Below the pieces are notes generated by a model that worked only from the letters and a program-made list of their open reading frames with translations, did no database searches and was not told the origin of the DNA. Shown here one piece after another: positions 19,531 through 29,274 of a stretch of DNA of 64,000 nt (position 1 is its first letter; each line of letters starts with the position of its first letter). The stretch lies in the NCBI RefSeq assembly GCF_013376105.1, contig NZ_JAAMFM010000006.1:62001-126000 (forward strand), given 5' to 3'. Source of the stretch: Arthrobacter wenxiniae (lineage in GTDB: Bacteria; Actinomycetota; Actinomycetes; Actinomycetales; Micrococcaceae). The position numbers and the translations under genes were made by a program.

Positions 19531-19962
19531 TCAGACGGTGACGCGGCCGGCGTCGTCCACGGCCCAGCCCGGGTTGAACGCCACTTCCCAGCGGAAGCCG
19601 TCGGGATCGGCAAAATAGCCGCTGTACCCGCCCCAGGCCTGCTGCCGGGGGGAGCGGGCGACGTCGGCGCCCGCCTTCCGTGCCTGGCCCACCACGGCGT
19701 CGACCTCCCCGGGGCTGCCCACATTGTGGCTCAAGGTGACGGCAGCCGTGCCAGGCTGCAGATCCTCTTCGGCGACGCCGAGTTCGGCAGCCATCTGCGC
19801 ACGGCTCCACAGGGAGAGCACCAGGCCGTGGTTGACCTGCAGGAAGATGACTTCCCCGGGCACCTCCAGGCGCGGGGTCCAGCCGAGGCCCCCGACGTAG
19901 AAGTCGCGGGACCGTGCTACGTCACGCACGCCCAGGGTGATGAAATTCAGCTGTTGTTCCAT
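19531..19962 (-). CDS. VOC family (glyoxalase/bleomycin resistance-like) protein
   Basis: A 143-residue vicinal-oxygen-chelate protein with two beta-alpha-beta-beta-beta modules. LNFITLGVRDVARSRDFYVGGLGW opens the first and GYFADPDGFRWEVAFNPGW closes the second, carrying the usual metal-site Glu. Members act as isomerases, dioxygenases or antibiotic-binding proteins, and the substrate is not predictable. It is 15 bp downstream of a GNAT acetyltransferase on the same strand. Confidence 0.87.
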   Translation of the reverse strand: MEQQLNFITLGVRDVARSRDFYVGGLGWTPRLEVPGEVIFLQVNHGLVLSLWSRAQMAAELGVAEEDLQPGTAAVTLSHNVGSPGEVDAVVGQARKAGADVARSPRQQAWGGYSGYFADPDGFRWEVAFNPGWAVDDAGRVTV

Positions 19963-19977
19963 GGTCCGCCCGGCGTG

Positions 19978-20484
19978 CTAGTCCTCGTCGTCTTCCGGGG
20001 ACCAGCGGCGGAAGTCGAGGGAGAGGTAGAGGGCCAGGGCCGCCGAATTGGTCTCCTCGACACGCAGCGCAACTTCCTGCTGGCCTTCGTTGAACAGGGT
20101 GTCCATGGTGGCCAGGACCAGGTCCTCGGCGAGGCCCTGGCGGCGGTGCTCGCGGTCCGTGATGAGTTCAATAATGAACGGCGTCTCCGGCGTGTCGTCC
20201 CCAATGGCGCGTTCCACGACGAGCACGGCAGCCACAATCTTGTCGTTTTCATCCAGTGCCACGTGTGATGCCTTGGGCAGGAACTGCCCGTACTTTCCGG
20301 CCAGGGAGGCGCGCATGTTGTCCATGGCGGCCTGCAGCGATTCACCGGCCACGCCGGGGTCATAGGCGGTGAAGTAGAGCTCGCCCAGGCGGGGAAGATC
20401 GGATTCCTCCACGGTGCGGGACGCGGTTTTGAGTTCGCGCTCAAGCGGCGTCGTCCTGGCGATGAGGGTGACCATGTCTGTCAT
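19978..20484 (-). CDS. GNAT family N-acetyltransferase
   Basis: A 168-residue acetyltransferase. The acetyl-CoA loop is DREHRRQGLAEDLVLATMD and the C-terminal motif is NSAALALYLSLDFRRW. The ATG at 20482-20484 is preceded by AAGGAG at 7-nt spacing; the frame extension to 20664 lacks support. The protein ends in an acidic PEDDED tail. The substrate is unknown. Cotranscribed with the VOC protein. Confidence 0.87.
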   Translation of the reverse strand: MTDMVTLIARTTPLERELKTASRTVEESDLPRLGELYFTAYDPGVAGESLQAAMDNMRASLAGKYGQFLPKASHVALDENDKIVAAVLVVERAIGDDTPETPFIIELITDREHRRQGLAEDLVLATMDTLFNEGQQEVALRVEETNSAALALYLSLDFRRWSPEDDED

Positions 20485-20673
20485 GGAGCGCTCCTTAAAT
20501 CGTTGAGGCGCCAGCAGCGCAAGTTGCGTCGGGGACATTGTGGATCCTGGACGCCGGTGCCGTGGCAGGTAACTGCTTAACGTCCGGCCGGCCGGGTAAA
20601 TGCCCGTCCGCCGTGAAATTCTTCCCAATTGGCGACTTTCTTGCCGCGTGAAGTGAGCGTACACTAAATTTAC

Positions 20674-20689
20674 TAGAACGTATTTTCTA
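20674..20689. promoter_or_regulatory. LexA-like palindrome upstream of DUF6504-dnaE2
   Basis: TAGAACGTATTTTCTA agrees with the actinobacterial SOS box TCGAAC-N4-GTTCGA at 9 of 12 fixed positions and is a near-perfect inverted repeat. It sits in an unusually AT-rich stretch (20660-20702), just downstream of a possible -10 TACACT (20660-20665), about 70 bp before the first gene of a mutagenic-polymerase unit. DnaE2 is a classic LexA target, so the context supports the call, but the site is degenerate. Confidence 0.45.
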
Positions 20690-20756
20690 ATAATTAATTA
20701 ATGCCGCGTACACACTGCATGGCAAGCGGTGCGGCAGGCGGAGGTGGCAGGCACGC

Positions 20757-21098
20757 ATGGGCACGTTCAGCGAGCATCTTGAGGTGGCGGAGACTGCTGC
20801 CGGGACGCCGCTGCACCTGGCGTGGCGTGGCCGCCGCTACACACTTGCTGCCGAACCCCTGCGCTGGTACCGGCGGCGCAACTGGTGGGATGAGGAAACC
20901 CGCGCCGCACCAGGTGCGGGCGTGGGACTGGTGGACAGGGAAATCTGGCGGGTGCAGGTCCGCCGTGACGGGGCCGGCGGCGATGCCCCGCTGCTGACCC
21001 TTGACCTGGTCAGGTACCTGCCCGCGGGCCGGTGGAGGGTCATCAAAATTCATGACGCGTTAAACGAATCGGTGGAAGAGCTGGACCCCGGTGCCTAG
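20757..21098 (+). CDS. DUF6504 family protein associated with dnaE2
   Basis: A 113-residue protein containing RGRRYTLAAEPLRWYRRRNWWDE and REIWRVQVRR..., ending RYLPAGRWRVIKIHD. This is the small beta-rich protein usually encoded between imuB and dnaE2 in actinobacteria (DUF6504). It shares an 8-nt overlap with dnaE2. GGAGG lies 12 nt before the ATG. Here it is the first gene of its unit, without imuA' or imuB upstream. Its biochemical role is not known to me. Confidence 0.75.
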   Translation: MGTFSEHLEVAETAAGTPLHLAWRGRRYTLAAEPLRWYRRRNWWDEETRAAPGAGVGLVDREIWRVQVRRDGAGGDAPLLTLDLVRYLPAGRWRVIKIHDALNESVEELDPGA

Positions 21099-24000
21099 TT
21101 TTGTGCATTTGCATGCGGCCAGCGCCTACAGTGCCCACTACGGGGTTTCCTGGCCCGAGGACCTGGTGCAGGCCGCAGCGGCCGACGGCGCCGACGCCCT
21201 GGCCAGCACCGACCGGGACGGGCTCTATGGTGCCGTCAAGCACGCCAAGGCCTGCATGGCAGCCGGGATTGACCCCATCCTCGGCGTCGACCTCGCCATA
21301 CTGGAAGAAAGCGGCACGGCAGGGAAGGCCGGAAGCGCGCCAGCCGGGTCGGCCGGCAGCCGGACCACGGACACGGCCCGCGGCACCCTCCCGGCCCGTT
21401 CCCGGCAGCCCCTGGTGGAGGCCGGGCGGGTCGCCATCCTTGCCCACGGCGGCCTGTCCCTGCGTGCGGGGGCCGGGTATGCGGCCCTGTGCCGGCTGAT
21501 TTCCACCGCCCATGCCCGCCCCCAGGGCCCGGTGGGCCTCACGCTGGCGGAACTGGCCGCCGGCGTGCTGGATCCGGAAACCGGTGAACCGGCCCTGACG
21601 GTCATGGTGGGCCCGTTCTCCGACGTGGCCCGGGCCATGGGCGGGCGGCGGTACCTGGCGCCCCGCACCAAATTCGCGGCCTGGAGGCACGCCCTGCCCG
21701 CCGGCACGCTGGCCGTTGAGGTGGTCAGCCACTTCAGCGAGCCCGGCAGCCCCCTGAGCACCGCCCTCGCAGTGCGCATGCTCAAACTGGCCGAGGAATT
21801 TGGCGTTCCGGCCGTGCTGAGCAACGCCGTGAGGTACTGCGCGCAGGACGACGCCCCCACCGCCGACGTGCTGGACGCCGCCCGGGCCATCATGCCCCTG
21901 GGGCGGCTGCCCGGGCTCCAGCCCACCGGGCAGGGGTGGCTGAAAAGCGGTGCGGACATGCACCGGGCGGGCCGGGAAATTGTTGGCCAGGGCGGCTACG
22001 GCGCCGTGGAACTGGGGCAGCTGTGGGCCAACACGCACAGGCTGGCGGACAAGTGCAGGCTGGATCCGGCGTCGGACCTGGGCTGGAAGAAGCCGGTTAC
22101 GCCCGAGGCCGGCGTGCTGGGACTGTCCCGGGCCCCGGAAGCTGAACTGTGGCAGCGCGCCGAGGCGGGGCTGAACGTCCGCTTCCCCGGGGCCGGCGGC
22201 ACCAGGCTGAAAAAGGTCCGGGACCGGCTCACCATGGAACTGGGCACCATCAACGAGCTGGGCTTTGCCTCCTACTTCCTGACCGTGGCCGAGGTCTCGG
22301 AAATGATCCGCGCCATGGGGGTGCGCCGGGCCGCACGGGGCTCCGGGGCGTCGTCGCTGGTGAACTACCTGCTGGGCATCAGCGCGGTGGACCCCATCGC
22401 CAACGACCTCCTCTTTGAACGCTTCCTCTCCCTCGACCGTTCCACCCTGCCGGACATTGACCTGGATGTGGAAAGCGCTGAACGGCACAATGTCTACCGG
22501 CGCATCTTTGAACGTTTTGGCGACAAGCGCGTGACGCTGATGAGCATGCAAAACGGCTACCGGGCCCGCGGCGCCGTCCGGGACGCGGGGCTGGCCCTGG
22601 GGATGGACCCGGAGGACGTGGACGGGATCGCCAAGCAGCTGTGGCGCTTCTCGGCCAGTTCCTTCCGGGAAGCCCTCGCGGAAAAGCCGGAGCTGCGCGA
22701 CTTCGCCGCCCGGGTGGAACAGGCCCAGCAGCTTGGCGCCGGCACGCAGCTGGACCTGCTGGTGGACATCACCGAACGGCTGGACCGGCTGCCCCGGCAC
22801 ATTTCCATGCACCCGTGCGGGGTGATCCTGGGCGATGCCACCCTGCTGGACCGCACCCCCGTGCAGCCCAGCGGGATGGGCCTGCCCATGAGCCAGTTCG
22901 ACAAACACGACATGGACCCCATGGGCATGCTCAAGCTCGATGTGCTCGGCGTGCGCATGCAAAGCGCCATGGCCTACGCCGTGCGGGAGGTGGTGCGGCT
23001 GCATCCCTCCAAGGCGGAGGTGGTGGCGGCCGGCCGGCACCCGGTGGACGGCGGCGGCAGGGGCCCCGACTACGTGGGGGAGGACGGCCACATTGACCTT
23101 GACACCGTCCCGCTCGACGATGAACCCACCTTTGAGCTGATCCGCAGCACCCACACGCTGGGCTGCTTCCAGATCGAGTCCCCGGGCCAGCGCGAGCTGG
23201 TGGGCAAGATGGCCCCGCGGGAGTTCAACGACCTCATCATTGACATTTCCCTGTTCCGGCCTGGGCCCATGAAGTCGAACATGGTCAAGCCCTACCTGGA
23301 AAACCGGCACGGCTTTGCCCCCGAACACTATGCACACCCGGACCTCAAACAGGCGCTGGCCGAGACGCATGGGGTGACGGTGTTCCACGAGCAGGTGCTG
23401 CGCACCTTCCACATCATGACGGGCTGTACCCTCTCGCAGGCCGACGAACACCGGCGGCGGCTGGGCAAGCCGGAGCAGGAACCGGCAGTGGAGGCCTTCT
23501 TCCGCACCAGGGCCCAGGCCAAGGGATACAGCCCTGAGACCATCGACGAGGTGTGGGGGACGCTGAAGGCCTTCGGCAGCTTCGGCTTTTGCAAGGCTCA
23601 CGGCGCCGCCTTTGCCGTGCCCACCTACCAGTCGGCCTGGCTGAAGGCGCACCACCCGGCGGAGTTTTTGGCCGGTCTCTGGGAACATGACCCCGGCATG
23701 TACCCGCGCCGCCTGCTCGTGGCGGAGGCCCGGCGCATGGGCATCCCCATCCTGTCCCTGGACGTGAACGCCAGCACCGGCTCCTACCGGGCCGAGCGCG
23801 TGCCGGCCGGCCCCGGCGGGGAGGAATCGATCGGGATCAGGCTGAGCCTGGCGGACGTGTACGGCCTCTCCGGCACTGAACTGAAGAGGATCGTGGCCGG
23901 ACAGCCCTATGACTCCCTGGCGGACCTGCGCAGCCGGGCCAGGGTGTCCCGGCCCATCCTCAAAAGGCTGGCCCAGCTGGGTGCCCTGGACTCCCTGCAG

Positions 24001-24756
24001 CGCAGCGCCCAGCTGGCCACCGGAAACACGGCCAACAGGGCGGATTTGATCGCCCATGTGAATAGCCTGCCGGCGCCGAAATCCGGCAGGGGCAGCACAG
24101 TCATGGCAGGGCAGCTGCACCTGCCGCTGGGGGAGCTGGAGCTGGGCGGACTGCCCGCAACGCTCCCGGAACCCACCCTGGCGGAGACCGTTCGCACGGA
24201 ACTTGACCTGCTCGCGCTGGATGCCAGCGCCCACCTGATGGACAGCTACGCCCCGCTGCTGGCGGAACTGGGCGTGACGACGTCGGACAAGCTGCTGGGG
24301 CTGCGCAACAACACCGAGGTGCTGGTGGCCGGGGTGCGCGTGGCCACCCAGACCCCTCCCGTGCGCGGCGGGCGGCGCGTGGTGTTCATCAGCGTTGACG
24401 ACGGCACCGGGTGCGTGGATGCCACCTTCTTCCATGAGGCGCAGGACCGCTCCGGCCCCCTGCTGTTTGGAACCCGGATGCTCCTGATCCGGGGCCTGAC
24501 CCGGCGCACCGGCCCGCGCGGCATCAGCCTGCAGGCGCTGGAGGCCTGGGACCTGGGCCGCCCGGACACCCTGCCGGGGCCCGGCTGCCTCCAGGACCCG
24601 GCGAGGCCGCACGATTCCAGGTACCGGGATCCCGGCCAGCCTGTCGCCCTGCCTGCCGGCGGCGGGGGAGCAGGGCGGGGGCCCGCGCCGCTGCCATCGG
24701 TCGGCGAACTGGCCCGGCGCATGGCCGCCGAGGGCCTGGACCACCGGGCGGGCTGA
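21091..24756 (+). CDS. dnaE2: error-prone DNA polymerase DnaE2 (C-family)
   Basis: A 1221-residue C-family polymerase. The order is PHP domain (residues 1 to about 270, opening FVHLHAASAYS; several canonical PHP metal residues look altered, e.g. STDRDG), palm with catalytic Asp residues in LPDIDLDVES (about 452-461) and LKLDVLG (about 613-619), finger and helix-hairpin-helix region (LKRIVAGQPYDSLADLRSRA), and an OB-fold (about 1060-1150). The WEHDPGMYPRRLLVAEARRMGIPILSLDVN block is typical of DnaE2 rather than replicative DnaE1. The GTG at 21091 overlaps the DUF6504 stop. It performs SOS-induced translesion synthesis, usually with ImuB, which is not encoded here. Confidence 0.9.
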   Translation: MPSFVHLHAASAYSAHYGVSWPEDLVQAAAADGADALASTDRDGLYGAVKHAKACMAAGIDPILGVDLAILEESGTAGKAGSAPAGSAGSRTTDTARGTLPARSRQPLVEAGRVAILAHGGLSLRAGAGYAALCRLISTAHARPQGPVGLTLAELAAGVLDPETGEPALTVMVGPFSDVARAMGGRRYLAPRTKFAAWRHALPAGTLAVEVVSHFSEPGSPLSTALAVRMLKLAEEFGVPAVLSNAVRYCAQDDAPTADVLDAARAIMPLGRLPGLQPTGQGWLKSGADMHRAGREIVGQGGYGAVELGQLWANTHRLADKCRLDPASDLGWKKPVTPEAGVLGLSRAPEAELWQRAEAGLNVRFPGAGGTRLKKVRDRLTMELGTINELGFASYFLTVAEVSEMIRAMGVRRAARGSGASSLVNYLLGISAVDPIANDLLFERFLSLDRSTLPDIDLDVESAERHNVYRRIFERFGDKRVTLMSMQNGYRARGAVRDAGLALGMDPEDVDGIAKQLWRFSASSFREALAEKPELRDFAARVEQAQQLGAGTQLDLLVDITERLDRLPRHISMHPCGVILGDATLLDRTPVQPSGMGLPMSQFDKHDMDPMGMLKLDVLGVRMQSAMAYAVREVVRLHPSKAEVVAAGRHPVDGGGRGPDYVGEDGHIDLDTVPLDDEPTFELIRSTHTLGCFQIESPGQRELVGKMAPREFNDLIIDISLFRPGPMKSNMVKPYLENRHGFAPEHYAHPDLKQALAETHGVTVFHEQVLRTFHIMTGCTLSQADEHRRRLGKPEQEPAVEAFFRTRAQAKGYSPETIDEVWGTLKAFGSFGFCKAHGAAFAVPTYQSAWLKAHHPAEFLAGLWEHDPGMYPRRLLVAEARRMGIPILSLDVNASTGSYRAERVPAGPGGEESIGIRLSLADVYGLSGTELKRIVAGQPYDSLADLRSRARVSRPILKRLAQLGALDSLQRSAQLATGNTANRADLIAHVNSLPAPKSGRGSTVMAGQLHLPLGELELGGLPATLPEPTLAETVRTELDLLALDASAHLMDSYAPLLAELGVTTSDKLLGLRNNTEVLVAGVRVATQTPPVRGGRRVVFISVDDGTGCVDATFFHEAQDRSGPLLFGTRMLLIRGLTRRTGPRGISLQALEAWDLGRPDTLPGPGCLQDPARPHDSRYRDPGQPVALPAGGGGAGRGPAPLPSVGELARRMAAEGLDHRAG

Positions 24757-24803
24757 GCGGCCCTGCCCGGGTGGGACACTGCCCGGGGACGGCCCCGGCC
24801 GTG

Positions 24804-24833
24804 TTGGATGGGGCTGTGCGGAACCGATACGAT
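24804..24833 (+). promoter_or_regulatory. candidate promoter for thrS operon
   Basis: TTGGAT (24804-24809) and TACGAT (24828-24833) are separated by 18 bp and lie 72 bp before the thrS ATG. Both resemble vegetative sigma consensus hexamers. No T-box specifier or antiterminator stem was recognised in the leader. Confidence 0.35.
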
Positions 24834-24905
24834 CAAGATGGCTCACAGCAACCCCCGTATGTTGCTGGGACTTGGGGCCACACATGACGAAACAAGGAGT
24901 CACCC

Positions 24906-26915
24906 ATGCCAGTGGATACGCAGATCACCATTAAAGTCGACGGCGAAACGACGACGGTGGCCACCGGCACCACCGGCGCGGAGCTGTTCCTTGACCGACG
25001 CGACGTCGTTGTGGCCCGCGTGGACGGCGTCCTGACGGACCTGGACGCGCAGCTGGGCGACGGCGCCGACGTCGAGCCAGTCACGATCGACTCCCCGGAC
25101 GGGCTCAACGTCCTGCGCCACTCCACGGCCCACGTCATGGCCCAGGCCGTGCAGCAGCTGCGCCCCGACGCCAAGCTGGGGATCGGCCCGTACATCACCG
25201 ACGGCTTCTACTTTGACTTTGACGTCGCCGAGCCCTTCACCCCCGATGACCTGAAGACGCTCGAGAAGATGATGCAGAAGATCATCAACCAGAACCAAAG
25301 GTTCGCCCGCCGCGTGGTTTCCGAGGACGAGGCCCGCGAAGCCATGGCCAACGAGCCCTACAAGCTGGAGCTGCTGGGCAAGAAGTCCGACGCCGACACG
25401 GCCGGGGAGGGCGTCAACGTCGAGGTGGGGGCCGGGGACATCACCATCTACGGCAACATTGACCGCAAGAGCGGCGACGAGGTCTGGTGCGATTTGTGCC
25501 GCGGCCCGCACCTGCCCAACACCAAGCTGATTTCCAACGCCTTCGCGCTGACCCGCACCGCCGCGGCCTACTGGCTGGGCAACCAGGAGAACCAGCAGCT
25601 GCAGCGCATCTACGGCACGGCCTGGCCCACCAAGGAGGCCCTGAAGGCCTACCAGGAGCGCATCGCCGAGGCCGAACGCCGCGACCACCGCAAGCTGGGC
25701 GTCGAGCTGGACCTGTTCTCCTTCCCGGACGAGCTGGGCTCGGGCCTGCCCGTGTTCCATCCCAAGGGCGGGATCATCCGCAAGGAGATGGAGGACTACT
25801 CGCGCAAGCGCCACGTGGAGGCCGGCTACGACTTCGTCTACACCCCGCACATCACCAAGGGCAACCTGTACGAAGTTTCCGGCCACCTGGACTGGTACAA
25901 GGACACCATGTTCCCGCCCATGCACGTGGACGCCGAACTGAATAAGGACGGCACGGTGCGCAAGCCCGGCCAGGACTACTACCTGAAGCCCATGAACTGC
26001 CCCATGCACAACCTGATCTTCCGCTCCCGCGGGCGGTCCTACCGCGAACTGCCGCTGCGCCTGTTCGAATTCGGTTCGGTGTACCGCTACGAAAAATCCG
26101 GCGTGGTGCACGGGCTGACCCGCGTGCGCGGCATGACACAGGACGACGCCCACATCTACTGCACCAAGGAGCAGATGAAGGACGAGCTGACCACCACGCT
26201 CAACTTCGTGCTGTCCCTCCTCAAGGACTACGGCCTGGAGGACTTCTACCTGGAACTTTCCACGAAGGACCCGGAAAAGTTTGTCGGCTCCGACGACGTA
26301 TGGGAAGAAGCCACCCAGACGCTGGCCGAGGTCGCCACGGCGTCGGGACTGGAACTGGTGGCCGATCCCGGCGGCGCCGCGTTCTACGGCCCGAAGATCT
26401 CCGTGCAGGCCAAGGACGCGCTCGGCCGCACCTGGCAGATGTCCACCATCCAGCTGGACTTCAACCTGCCCGAGCGCTTCGAGCTGGAATACCAGGCGGC
26501 CGACGGCACCCGCCAGCGCCCCGTCATGATCCACCGCGCCCTCTTCGGCTCCGTGGAACGCTTCATCGGCGTGCTGACCGAGCACTACGCCGGGGCCTTC
26601 CCCGCCTGGCTCTCCCCCGTCCAGGTGGTGGCCATCCCCGTCGCCGAGGCCTTCAACGACTACATGTTCGACGTCGTTGCCAGGCTCAAGGAGCAGGGCA
26701 TCCGCGCCGAAGTGGACATCTCCAGCGACCGCTTCCCCAAGAAGATCCGCACGGCGAGCAAGGACAAGGTCCCGTTTGTGCTCATCGCCGGCGGGGACGA
26801 CGCCGACGCCAACGCCGTATCCTTCCGCTTCCGCGACGGCAGCCAGGACAACGGCGTGCCGCTGGATGAGGCCGTGGCGCGGATCGTGGAAGCCGTCAGG
26901 AACCGCACGGCGTGA
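24906..26915 (+). CDS. thrS: threonyl-tRNA synthetase
   Basis: A 669-residue class II synthetase charging tRNA-Thr. Domains: N-terminal TGS (1-65), editing domain with [14 protein letters not shown] (near residue 75) and a later C-x-G-P-H element (DLCRGPHLP), catalytic core with [10 protein letters not shown] (zinc Cys), [24 protein letters not shown] (motif 2), [15 protein letters not shown] (motif 3), and a C-terminal anticodon-binding domain. AAGGAG lies 9 nt before the ATG. It is the first gene of thrS-HIT-PIP synthase, the same order as Rv2614c-Rv2612c in Mycobacterium tuberculosis. Confidence 0.97.
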   Translation: MPVDTQITIKVDGETTTVATGTTGAELFLDRRDVVVARVDGVLTDLDAQLGDGADVEPVTIDSPDGLNVLRHSTAHVMAQAVQQLRPDAKLGIGPYITDGFYFDFDVAEPFTPDDLKTLEKMMQKIINQNQRFARRVVSEDEAREAMANEPYKLELLGKKSDADTAGEGVNVEVGAGDITIYGNIDRKSGDEVWCDLCRGPHLPNTKLISNAFALTRTAAAYWLGNQENQQLQRIYGTAWPTKEALKAYQERIAEAERRDHRKLGVELDLFSFPDELGSGLPVFHPKGGIIRKEMEDYSRKRHVEAGYDFVYTPHITKGNLYEVSGHLDWYKDTMFPPMHVDAELNKDGTVRKPGQDYYLKPMNCPMHNLIFRSRGRSYRELPLRLFEFGSVYRYEKSGVVHGLTRVRGMTQDDAHIYCTKEQMKDELTTTLNFVLSLLKDYGLEDFYLELSTKDPEKFVGSDDVWEEATQTLAEVATASGLELVADPGGAAFYGPKISVQAKDALGRTWQMSTIQLDFNLPERFELEYQAADGTRQRPVMIHRALFGSVERFIGVLTEHYAGAFPAWLSPVQVVAIPVAEAFNDYMFDVVARLKEQGIRAEVDISSDRFPKKIRTASKDKVPFVLIAGGDDADANAVSFRFRDGSQDNGVPLDEAVARIVEAVRNRTA

Positions 26916-27472
26916 ACGAACAGGGTGTGGCGTCCAGGCAGGACGACTTTGAGCTTCCGGGCGTTCCGGATGCCTTTCAGCGGCTCTGGACGCCGCACCG
27001 CCTGGCCTACGTCAAGGGCGGGCAGCAGCAGGTCACGGGGGAGCACAACTGCCCGTTCTGCGAGGCGCCCGGCCGCGGCGACGCCGAGTCGCTCATTGTT
27101 TACCGCGGCGCCCTGGTCTACGCGGTGCTGAACTTGTTCCCGTACAACCCGGGGCACCTGCTGGTGTGTCCCTACCGCCACGTGCCCGACTACACCGACC
27201 TGACCGTGGCCGAAACGGCCGAGTTTGCCGCTGTCTCCCAGCAGGCCATGCGCGTGCTGCGGGCGGTGTCCAACCCGTCCGGCTTCAACCTGGGCATGAA
27301 CCAGGGCGAAACGGGAGGGGCCGGCATTGCCTCGCACCTGCACCAGCACATTGTGCCGCGCTGGGGCGGGGACGGAAATTTCCTGCCCATCATCGCCGGC
27401 ACCAAGGCCATCACCCAGACGCTCGGCGACGTCCGCGAACAGCTTGCCGGCGCCTGGGGGAGCCACGGCTGA
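26912..27472 (+). CDS. HIT family protein, Ap4A phosphorylase-like
   Basis: A 186-residue histidine-triad protein. NCPFCEAP is the N-terminal zinc-type Cxx[21 protein letters not shown] is the usual core, and [10 protein letters not shown] is the catalytic triad HxHxHxx with the nucleophilic middle His. The Mycobacterium gene in this syntenic place (Rv2613c) is a diadenosine tetraphosphate phosphorylase, so the same activity is inferred. GTGA overlap with the thrS stop gives translational coupling; Ap4A is a by-product of aminoacyl-tRNA synthetases, which makes the pairing sensible. Confidence 0.9.
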   Translation: MNEQGVASRQDDFELPGVPDAFQRLWTPHRLAYVKGGQQQVTGEHNCPFCEAPGRGDAESLIVYRGALVYAVLNLFPYNPGHLLVCPYRHVPDYTDLTVAETAEFAAVSQQAMRVLRAVSNPSGFNLGMNQGETGGAGIASHLHQHIVPRWGGDGNFLPIIAGTKAITQTLGDVREQLAGAWGSHG

Positions 27473-27501
27473 CTGGCACCCACCATGACGAGGACCCCTC
27501 A

Positions 27502-28128
27502 ATGCTGAACAAGTACGCCCGTGCGCTCTTCGCAGCCATCTTCACGCCGGTTGCGGCGCTGCTGGTGCGCCTGAAGGTGTCCCCGGACGCCGTCACCATC
27601 ATCGGCACGCTGGGAGTGGCCGGCGGGGCGTTGATCGGCTACCCCATGGGCCAGCTGTTCTGGGGCACCGTTGTCATCACTGTCTTTGTCTTCTCCGACA
27701 TCGTTGATGGCCTCATGGCGCGCATGCTGGACCGCTCGGGGAAGTGGGGCGCCTTCCTGGACTCCACCCTTGACCGCGTGGGCGACGGCGCCGTCTTCGC
27801 CGGCATCGTCATTTGGTTTTATACCGGCGGGCACAACACCTTCATTGCCGCCATGGCCCTGGCCTGCCTGGTCCTGGGTTCCATCGTCTCCTACGCGAAG
27901 GCCCGCGCCGAGGGCCTGGGCATGACCGCCAACGTCGGCATCGCGGAGCGCTCCGACCGGCTGGTGGTGGTGCTCGTGGCGACCGGGCTGGTGGGCCTGG
28001 GCATCCCGCAAGCCGTGCTCGCCGTCGTCCTGGTCCTGCTGGCCATCGCCAGCCTCGTGACGATTGTGCAGCGGGTGGCCACTGTACGCCGCCAGGCGCT
28101 GAACGGCAACCTGCCCGCGGGGCGGTGA
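27502..28128 (+). CDS. phosphatidylinositol phosphate synthase (CDP-alcohol phosphatidyltransferase)
   Basis: A 208-residue integral membrane enzyme with about six transmembrane segments. The CDP-alcohol phosphatidyltransferase motif is complete: SDIVDGLMARMLDRSG, then G-AFLDSTLDRVGD, giving the four Asp residues that bind Mg2+ and CDP-diacylglycerol. Position after thrS and the HIT gene matches pgsA1 (Rv2612c), which makes phosphatidylinositol phosphate, so that specific activity is inferred rather than PG-phosphate synthesis. ATG 27502 has GAGGA about 9 nt upstream. In Mycobacterium the next genes are an acyltransferase and pimA; here pdxS follows instead. Confidence 0.88.
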   Translation: MLNKYARALFAAIFTPVAALLVRLKVSPDAVTIIGTLGVAGGALIGYPMGQLFWGTVVITVFVFSDIVDGLMARMLDRSGKWGAFLDSTLDRVGDGAVFAGIVIWFYTGGHNTFIAAMALACLVLGSIVSYAKARAEGLGMTANVGIAERSDRLVVVLVATGLVGLGIPQAVLAVVLVLLAIASLVTIVQRVATVRRQALNGNLPAGR

Positions 28129-28135
28129 GGCCGGT

Positions 28136-28165
28136 TTCAACGCCGGCACCCTGCGGGAATAGAAT
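28136..28165 (+). promoter_or_regulatory. candidate promoter for pdxS
   Basis: TTCAAC (28136-28141) and TAGAAT (28160-28165) with an 18-bp spacer lie about 70 bp before the pdxS GTG, in the 106-bp gap after the phosphatidyltransferase gene. They suggest that pdxS has its own promoter. Confidence 0.4.
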
Positions 28166-28234
28166 GAACGTACGCGTGTGGCGTGCCACGTGCGGTGCCA
28201 AGCAAATTTTTCGTACCTTCCCAGAGGGGTTTTT

Positions 28235-29137
28235 GTGTCTACTAGCGATGTATCAGCGGTGACCGGCAGCAGCCGGGTTAAGCGCGGGATGGCCGAGATG
28301 CTCAAGGGCGGCGTCATCATGGACGTGGTCAACGTCGAGCAAGCCAGGATTGCCGAGGATGCCGGCGCCGTGGCCGTCATGGCCCTGGAGCGCGTGCCCG
28401 CGGACATCCGTGCGCAGGGCGGCGTGTCCCGTGCCAGCGACCCGGACATGATCGACGCCATCATTGCCGCCGTCTCCATCCCGGTCATGGCAAAGGCCCG
28501 CATCGGCCACTTTGTCGAGGCCCAGGTCCTGGAATCCCTGGGCGTGGACTACGTGGACGAGTCCGAAGTCCTCACCCCGGCCGACTACGAGCACCACATC
28601 GACAAGTGGAACTTCAAGGTTCCCTTTGTCTGCGGCGCCACGAACCTCGGCGAGGCACTGCGCCGCATCAACGAGGGCGCGGCCATGATCCGCTCCAAGG
28701 GCGAGGCCGGCACCGGCGACGTCTCCAACGCCACCGGCCACATGCGCAAGATCCGCGCCCAGATCGCCAAGCTGGCCGCCCTGCCCGAGGACGAGCTGTA
28801 CGTCGCCGCCAAGGAACTGGCCGCCCCGTACGAGCTGGTGAAGGAAATTGCCGCGACCGGCAAGCTCCCCGTGGTGCTGTTCACCGCCGGCGGCATCGCC
28901 ACCCCGGCCGACGCCGCCATGATGATGCAGCTGGGCGCCGACGGCGTGTTCGTCGGCTCCGGCATCTTCAAGTCCGGCAACCCGGCGCAACGCGCCGCAG
29001 CCGTCGTGAAGGCCACCACCTTCTATGACGACCCCAAGGTCATCGCGGAGGTTTCCCGCGGCCTGGGCGAGGCCATGGTGGGCATCAACGTCGCCGACAT
29101 CCCCGAGCCGCACCGCCTCGCCGAGCGCGGCTGGTAA
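28235..29137 (+). CDS. pdxS: pyridoxal 5'-phosphate synthase lyase subunit PdxS
   Basis: A 300-residue (beta/alpha)8-barrel that builds PLP from ribose 5-phosphate, glyceraldehyde 3-phosphate and ammonia delivered by PdxT. Signatures are [35 protein letters not shown] (active-site Lys), [12 protein letters not shown] and [33 protein letters not shown] 28235 follows AGAGGGG; the extension to 28178 lacks a site. Unusually, its partner pdxT is about 5.8 kb away. Confidence 0.96.
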   Translation: MSTSDVSAVTGSSRVKRGMAEMLKGGVIMDVVNVEQARIAEDAGAVAVMALERVPADIRAQGGVSRASDPDMIDAIIAAVSIPVMAKARIGHFVEAQVLESLGVDYVDESEVLTPADYEHHIDKWNFKVPFVCGATNLGEALRRINEGAAMIRSKGEAGTGDVSNATGHMRKIRAQIAKLAALPEDELYVAAKELAAPYELVKEIAATGKLPVVLFTAGGIATPADAAMMMQLGADGVFVGSGIFKSGNPAQRAAAVVKATTFYDDPKVIAEVSRGLGEAMVGINVADIPEPHRLAERGW

Positions 29138-29274
29138 CACTCGCAGGGCACCGGCTGGGCCGGGTTTGTCGGAAAGCAAGTCTCGACAGGTCCGGCCCGG
29201 GCACGGCCTCCGGTTGCCGGACCAGGGAACCCATGGCGCATTTGCGCAGGCAGCGACCGCGGCGTTGAAGGAAG

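Noticed and set aside
18293-19810. Upstream extension of the LCP frame giving a 948-residue protein
   Set aside because: The extension overlaps the divergent amidotransferase gene and has no conserved sequence; a strong ribosome-binding site marks GTG 18292.
21043-24903. 1286-codon minus-strand open frame opposite dnaE2
   Set aside because: Antisense shadow of a high-GC gene; composition is Gly/Ala/His/Pro-rich with no domain, and dnaE2 on the other strand has catalytic motifs.
24757-24905. T-box riboswitch in the thrS leader
   Set aside because: The leader is only 149 bp, and no T-box consensus, specifier loop or antiterminator was seen.
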